From Cantharellus purpuraceus (lineage: Eukaryota > Basidiomycota > Agaricomycetes > Cantharellales > Hydnaceae), in assembly GCA_025174535.1 (NCBI GenBank), contig JALBUN010000011.1, positions 991,835-1,055,834 of the forward strand: 64,000 nucleotides of DNA, read 5' to 3'. The notes under the pieces were generated by a model. The model made no database searches. It was given only the letters and a program-made list of their open reading frames with translations, and was not told where the DNA came from. The position numbers and the translations under genes are program-made. Positions 59,668 through 64,000 of this stretch are shown here, in pieces. Position 1 is the stretch's first letter. Every line of letters begins with the position of its first letter.

Positions 59668-61161
59668 TCAATCAATATTGAACTGTGGTGGCCTGGTGGC
59701 TCGCCGGGCCGCCAGGACTTTTAGATCCTCATACTCGGCCATCCAATCGAGGGGCATCGCCAAGGTCCACAAACGCTCTTTTGCCTGCACACGACTCTCC
59801 GCGTCCGATATGGCTCTGAACATGGCTTCATCGCGCCGCTTTGCCTGTGGCGTCGCATTCTGCAGCCATCGGGTCATGCCGAGTGAGTCTGCCGTCTCGT
59901 CGTGAGCCCAGATATGTGCAGGGTCATCGCCGTAGCCGCCCCGTTGCAAGACACGCTTCCACTCGATGGTCTGCGGGTTGACGCACTCCCAGAACGACTG
60001 CCGCCGGAGTGTGGCCCATGTATCGAGAAGGGTGTCCGGCGCTCGTCCGCGTATCACAGCTGCCAAAGCCCGAGCTAGCGGTCCAGCATCCAGCAGACCG
60101 TTCATAAGTCCGAGACCACCTGTCCATAGGATTATATGAAAGCAGGCTAGGGGGAAAAGGGCCCTCATTTACCGACAGGGTTATTTGAGTGAGCCGCATC
60201 CCCGGCCAATACAATTCTGCCTTTGCGAAGCTGTGCAGCGCATCGCTGATGCACGTTGTAAGGATTGACTTGAATGAGGTCATATTTAATGCTGGGATCG
60301 GGCAAAACGTCCTCAAAGCGCTTTGGTAGTTCACTTTTAATCTCGTCGAGTGTCATATCAGGTCGCGTCCCGTACGCAATACGCCATAGTTGCTGGGACG
60401 GGTCAATTGATGCAACCACGGCCCACCTGATGGGGTGGAGAATAAAGTTGCACGACGAAAATCCAAATTTCGAGAAGGGGTATATGAGGTTCGTGGCCAC
60501 GAACTGTTCTTTGGGCCAAGTGAAGCCTTCAAAGTCGATGTTCGACAGCTTGCGTACGGTGCTCCGAGAGCCATCTGCTCCAATCAGCCAGTCGCATCCT
60601 ACGTGTGTCTTCTGGCCACTTGAAGTTTGGTAGACAACACGCACGGGGCCGTCGTGGGGCTTTTCATAGGCTTCGATCACCTGCGCGTCGAACAAAACTC
60701 GAGCGTTTGGGTATGTCTCGAATCTCGTGAGAAAGACCTTCGCCAACGTCGCCTGGCCGCAGTTGAGACTTGGCAGCAAGCCTGGGACACCCGTGACTTC
60801 GGGGAGGTCTGCAAGACGCTCCTTGCAAGGCCCGTCGCCTGCCCAAAATGTAAACCCCGTCGACTCACTGGCTACAGCTCGTAGGGCATCGTATACACCT
60901 GCCTCGATGAGCTCGGCAAGCACAGGAGCTTGATGCCCTATCGCACGCGGGGAGTCGCTGATTTCTGGTAGGGCTTCTATTATAAGTACCTGCACTCCTT
61001 GAGAGGCCAGAATGACCCCCGTCAACAGCCCAACGGGACCTGCCCCACAGATCAATACTTGTACGTGCGAGACGTTTGCATCACTCTGAACACGCGCATG
61101 CCCTGGTTAAGAAAGACGAGGAGCAGACAAACGCTGCAAAACTCACCTCTGTGGTCGACAT
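59668..61161 (-). CDS. FAD-dependent (group A) monooxygenase
   Basis: Three exons, 61161-61147, 61085-60173 and 60119-59668, give 459 residues. All three fingerprints of the PHBH-fold flavoprotein hydroxylases are present: the dinucleotide-binding GAGPVGLLTGVILASQG near residue 18, the DG motif LIGADGSRSTVRKL near 180, and the GD motif GRIVLAGDAAHSNNPVGGLG near 300, which the second intron splits. Such enzymes hydroxylate aromatic or polyketide substrates using NAD(P)H and oxygen. The C terminus is short, without the thioredoxin-like domain of phenol 2-monooxygenases. The first exon codes only MSTTE, and without it the frame would start inside the beta strand. There is no signal peptide, so it is probably cytosolic. 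No other biosynthetic genes are adjacent, so a cluster role is not supported. Confidence 0.95.
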
Positions 61162-62259
61162 TGTCCTCGAGCTGAAAGCATTGCCAGCTTACGCTGAATA
61201 CATTGCAAATATTCTAATACATTTGGTAGTTGGTAAATATGTTGCCGAAGACATGGATCATGCTCTTAGTTGATCATGGTGCCTACGTTTGAAGAAGTGC
61301 CGGGTAACTTAAATGGCACGTGTCAGGGAATCAAGACACGAGGAAGGATATCCTAGGTGGTCCATAATTGGAAATGATTATGCAAGGGGGGTAAAGGAGA
61401 AGCGGTGGGGTGGGAATCAAGGTCGACACTACGCTCACTTGGTCCCACAAAAAAAAAATCAACTACATGATACTGTCAGAGAAATGAAGCAGTTAAGGAC
61501 CAAGGTTATGACTATACCAAGATGATGACTTGCGCGATCAAATCGCCAATGATTCTCATCGGCGGTCAAACTCCGTCAGACACAGACCGGACAGAAGTAT
61601 TAGGCTGCGACAATAGTTGCAATGAGGGTAGATGCCCGTATAGCCCAACCCAGAAGAAGCGCCCCCCTATATAATATACGGCTCTTTATGAGTTTCCAGG
61701 GAGATGTCTCGGACCGGCGCAAGATGAGAAAAAAAGAAAGCAAAGGATAACGGTACGAAAAGGTAGGAAATCAAGATCAACATGGAGGAATACAAGGGTA
61801 GTTGCGGTGTTTAAGCCAGCCCAAAGGACGAGCTGCCAACCACTAGCCTCATCAAAGCACTCACGGGGTCTAGCTCTTGAAGGTTTCCCCTGTGCAAGGG
61901 CAGATGCTTTGGATCTCATACACCGTGCTAATCATGTTGGGCAGCCGAGTGGTCAAGAGTGGCAAGGAGTGGATGTGGAGAGGGGGCAGGGGGGGGAAAG
62001 GTATATTTCATGAGGGCTGGTGGGGGAAGGCAAAAAAAGGTGCACTCAGCAGATGAGATAAGAGCCACACAAGTTGGATGATGGATTGGGTGATACAAAG
62101 GCGGGGGAAGGGATTGAAGACTGGGAAATGGAAGGAGGTTGCAGTCTATAGCGGGATTTTGAGTCGTTTGAGGAGGAAGGGCGTTTCGGTTCCGTGTGTA
62201 GGTTGCATGCCCCGGTGAGGGGCAACGTCCTCCAGGTTCGGGGCCCTATAATCACCAGT
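61162..62259. other. Upstream region of the monooxygenase, no gene seen
   Basis: A moderately A/G-rich intergenic stretch with a TATATAATATAC segment at about 61668. Short frames only. The right end adjoins the fragments described next. Confidence 0.45.
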
Positions 62260-62905
62260 GTAACATCTAAACGCTGGCCCTCTTTCAGTTCTCGCGACCC
62301 CGCGCGCCACGCCTCATACAACTGCTCCTCCGTCTCTAGCTGTCGCTCCAGGTAGCCCAGGGGCGTCCTCTCCCTCCCCTCATATGGCCCCAGGCCTGCC
62401 ACATCCCCAGCGGCGCTCCCCGTATCGAACCTGGCACTGCTGGGACTAGGCCCGAATACCCACCCAGCGATGTGAAGCCTGATTCAAGCGTCAATAGTAT
62501 CCAGACGCACTGGACGTGTCAGAGGGGACAGAGGACTCCTTGCTGCTCTTGCGCAACAAGCGGTTCATGAGTGAAAAAGGGGCGTCTTCACTGTGGGGGT
62601 CGCGAATGTTAGCTGGTAGAAAACACGGCTGGAAGCCACAAGCAAGTCAAGCATGACTCAGAGCGGGACGGGTTAGTCCAATCGCGAGCAGTGATGCACG
62701 CTGTGCGTCCGGGATGCACAGCTACCTCAGAAATTGTCCGAGGATGAACCGCCGTGCCTGCCCCTGAAGTCATCCTCACGTACACTCCAGCACTCCCATT
62801 CAATGCTGTAATGCCTCCCTCCTGAGCAGCAATAGCGAACTTGTGACCGTCGGAGGTCCATGCAGTCGTGAAGCATGCATGCAGGGCCATGAGGGAATGT
62901 GTCAA
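62260..62905 (-). pseudogene. Fragments resembling a WD40-repeat protein
   Basis: Minus-strand pieces in order: LHACFTTAWTSDGHKFAIAA (about 62890-62830), which reads like a WD40 blade strand; then NRLLRKSSKESSVPSDTSSA to a stop at 62491; then a separate frame, LHIAGWVFGPSPSSARFDTG to YLERQLETEEQLYEAWRAGS (about 62475-62280). The pieces cannot be spliced into one frame, and the blade lacks its Trp-Asp end, continuing instead as ITALNGSAG. A decayed gene or two neighbouring remnants are both possible. Confidence 0.3.
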
Positions 62906-63422
62906 GAGGAAATGTGGGTGGTCACTGCAGCATATGAGGGTGGAGGTAGAAATCTGACGTGCACGTGTGAGATACTATAGTTAGAACCCCCCATTTTCGA
63001 AAATTTCTGCAATCTATTTTCCCTCTATCCCCATAACTCATAACTTTTACTAAGGACTCCTAACATGCATATAATGTATAAAACGAGACAAGCTAGTTAC
63101 GAAACAGACTAGATCTTTTTATCTCCAAGTTGTTCTGATAACTTGCATTTTTGGAAGTGATCACACTGTTCTCCTCATAACTCTTCGAAACCACAATCAA
63201 TTCTCGTAAACTCAATCACATCTGCTTCTTCTTATTCATATCTAGGCCGTAAGACGCCTATAGGACTTTACGAACGCGCATATACTCTGCCTTATCAGAA
63301 GCGCCGGCCCCTATCACTTCCCCTGCATTCCAATTGTCATCTAATCGACTTCGAGCCTCGCAAGGCATCGCACTTGGGTTTATAATACAGCAGCAGCTAG
63401 AATACAAATGAGCCAACCACAA

Positions 63423-63746
63423 GATGCAATCCGGAATCGTTGCTACGGCCGATATACCCAAAGGCGTGCTGATCCACCAACTCGATGGACTCATGTCCGC
63501 TGATAGGACTCATGTCCGCCGATAGCATCAATTTTGGATTCACATCCGTTGCAGGCTCCAGTGGCAGTACCACTAGTCTTGGTAGAAATTGTCTTGGAAA
63601 TAGGAAATACAAGCGTGACCCCCAGCCCCAATTTATTATGTATCCCGTCATCAGGAAACGTCCTGAACAAAGTGGCCCTGGCACGCAGACTGACTTCTCA
63701 CGGCCCTGCGTGGTTTGTTAATCACTCGTGCAGCCCAAATTGTAGA
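63423..63746 (+). pseudogene. SET-domain (lysine methyltransferase-like) relic
   Basis: A plus-strand frame reads MQSGIVATADIPKGVLIHQL-DGLMSAD, the opening strand-loop of a SET domain. After a frame break the sequence continues SINFGFTSVAG and later, in another phase, GPAWFVNHSCSPNCR before a GTACGT donor at 63747. The NHSCxPNC motif is the signature of the SET active-site knot. The break coincides with a 19-base tandem duplication (63488-63506 and 63507-63525), which shifts the frame by one. The catalytic Tyr-containing end is not found downstream. It is probably inactive. Confidence 0.5.
63488..63525. repeat. 19-base tandem duplication
   Basis: GACTCATGTCCGCYGATAG occurs twice in a row with one mismatch. 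Because 19 is not a multiple of three, it disrupts the SET-like frame. Confidence 0.9.
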
Positions 63747-63805
63747 GTACGTTTCCTTCTCCCTTCTACCAAGTGTATTCTTTGTGCTTCACTCACCGGT
63801 GGCTC

Positions 63806-64000
63806 TCATCTGCAGCTCAAGCCCTTCCGACGTACCAACGCATGGGCCCAGGTGGCTGCGATGTTGATGCTGGCGGGGATGGACGGGGTGGGGGTGGGTG
63901 AGGGAATAGGAGGTACGGGTCAGGGGGAAATACTCACAATGCAGAGGCAAAGTCGGCATTGTGCACACCGAGGGGCAAGTCCTCAAGACAGATGCCCTTG
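63806..64000 (-). CDS. 3' end of a gene running off the right edge
   Basis: Two exon pieces on the minus strand. 64000-63938 codes KGICLEDLPLGVHNADFASA up to a GTGAGT donor. After a CGCCAG acceptor, 63869-63806 codes FINIAATWAHALVRRKGLSC and a stop. The junction keeps the frame, and both parts look like conserved soluble protein. The family is not recognised from this short C terminus, and the start lies outside the window. It converges with the SET relic. Confidence 0.45.

Overview
The window is nuclear DNA of a filamentous basidiomycete, very probably an Agaricomycete. Nearly every gene is cut by many 45-70 base GT...AG introns, and the recognisable families (velvet regulator, NOSIP-type ligase, DUF6534 membrane protein, TAP-like hydrolase, FKS glucan synthase, tandem F-box paralogs) are typical of that group. 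Gene density is moderate, and long intergenic stretches hold decayed coding sequence and repeats. The order within Agaricomycetes cannot be fixed from sequence alone. I rebuilt gene models by hand from splice sites; wherever I give a full exon list, the reading frame closes across all exons.

Layout. 0-11 kb: a possible small secreted protein, an Stf2/HABP4-like gene (+), a 1 kb diverged tandem duplication, then the 14-exon 1,3-beta-glucan synthase gene (-, 4963-10908). 13.5-19.2 kb: a hard-to-model DUF6534 membrane-protein gene (+), then a 786-residue SAP/coiled-coil protein (-). 21.6-30.7 kb: a velvet factor (+), an iron-containing alcohol dehydrogenase (-), a GT25 glycosyltransferase (-) and NOSIP (-). 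Two oppositely oriented copies of a short TIR transposon lie at 25.3 and 31.2 kb. 32.2-38 kb: a single-pass cell-surface-like protein (-) and a broken TAP-like alpha/beta-hydrolase (+). 38-46.9 kb: mostly repeats, including a 370-bp tandem duplication and an array of splice-donor-like modules, plus one hypothetical gene. 46.9-58 kb: a tandem segmental duplication with a unit of about 5.8 kb, each unit carrying an eight-exon F-box-like gene (-) and remains of another gene (+). 59.4-64 kb: a flavin monooxygenase (-), fragments of a possible WD40 gene, a SET-domain relic (+), and the 3' end of a gene that runs off the right edge (-).

No operon-like logic is expected or seen. The recognised genes belong to cell-wall synthesis (FKS), developmental and secondary-metabolism control (velvet), protein turnover (NOSIP, F-box), surface or secretory functions (GT25, membrane protein, hydrolase) and oxidative metabolism (Fe-ADH, FAD monooxygenase). 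The right half looks like a fast-evolving region, with duplications, pseudogenes and relics. I found no tRNA, rRNA or CRISPR sequence.
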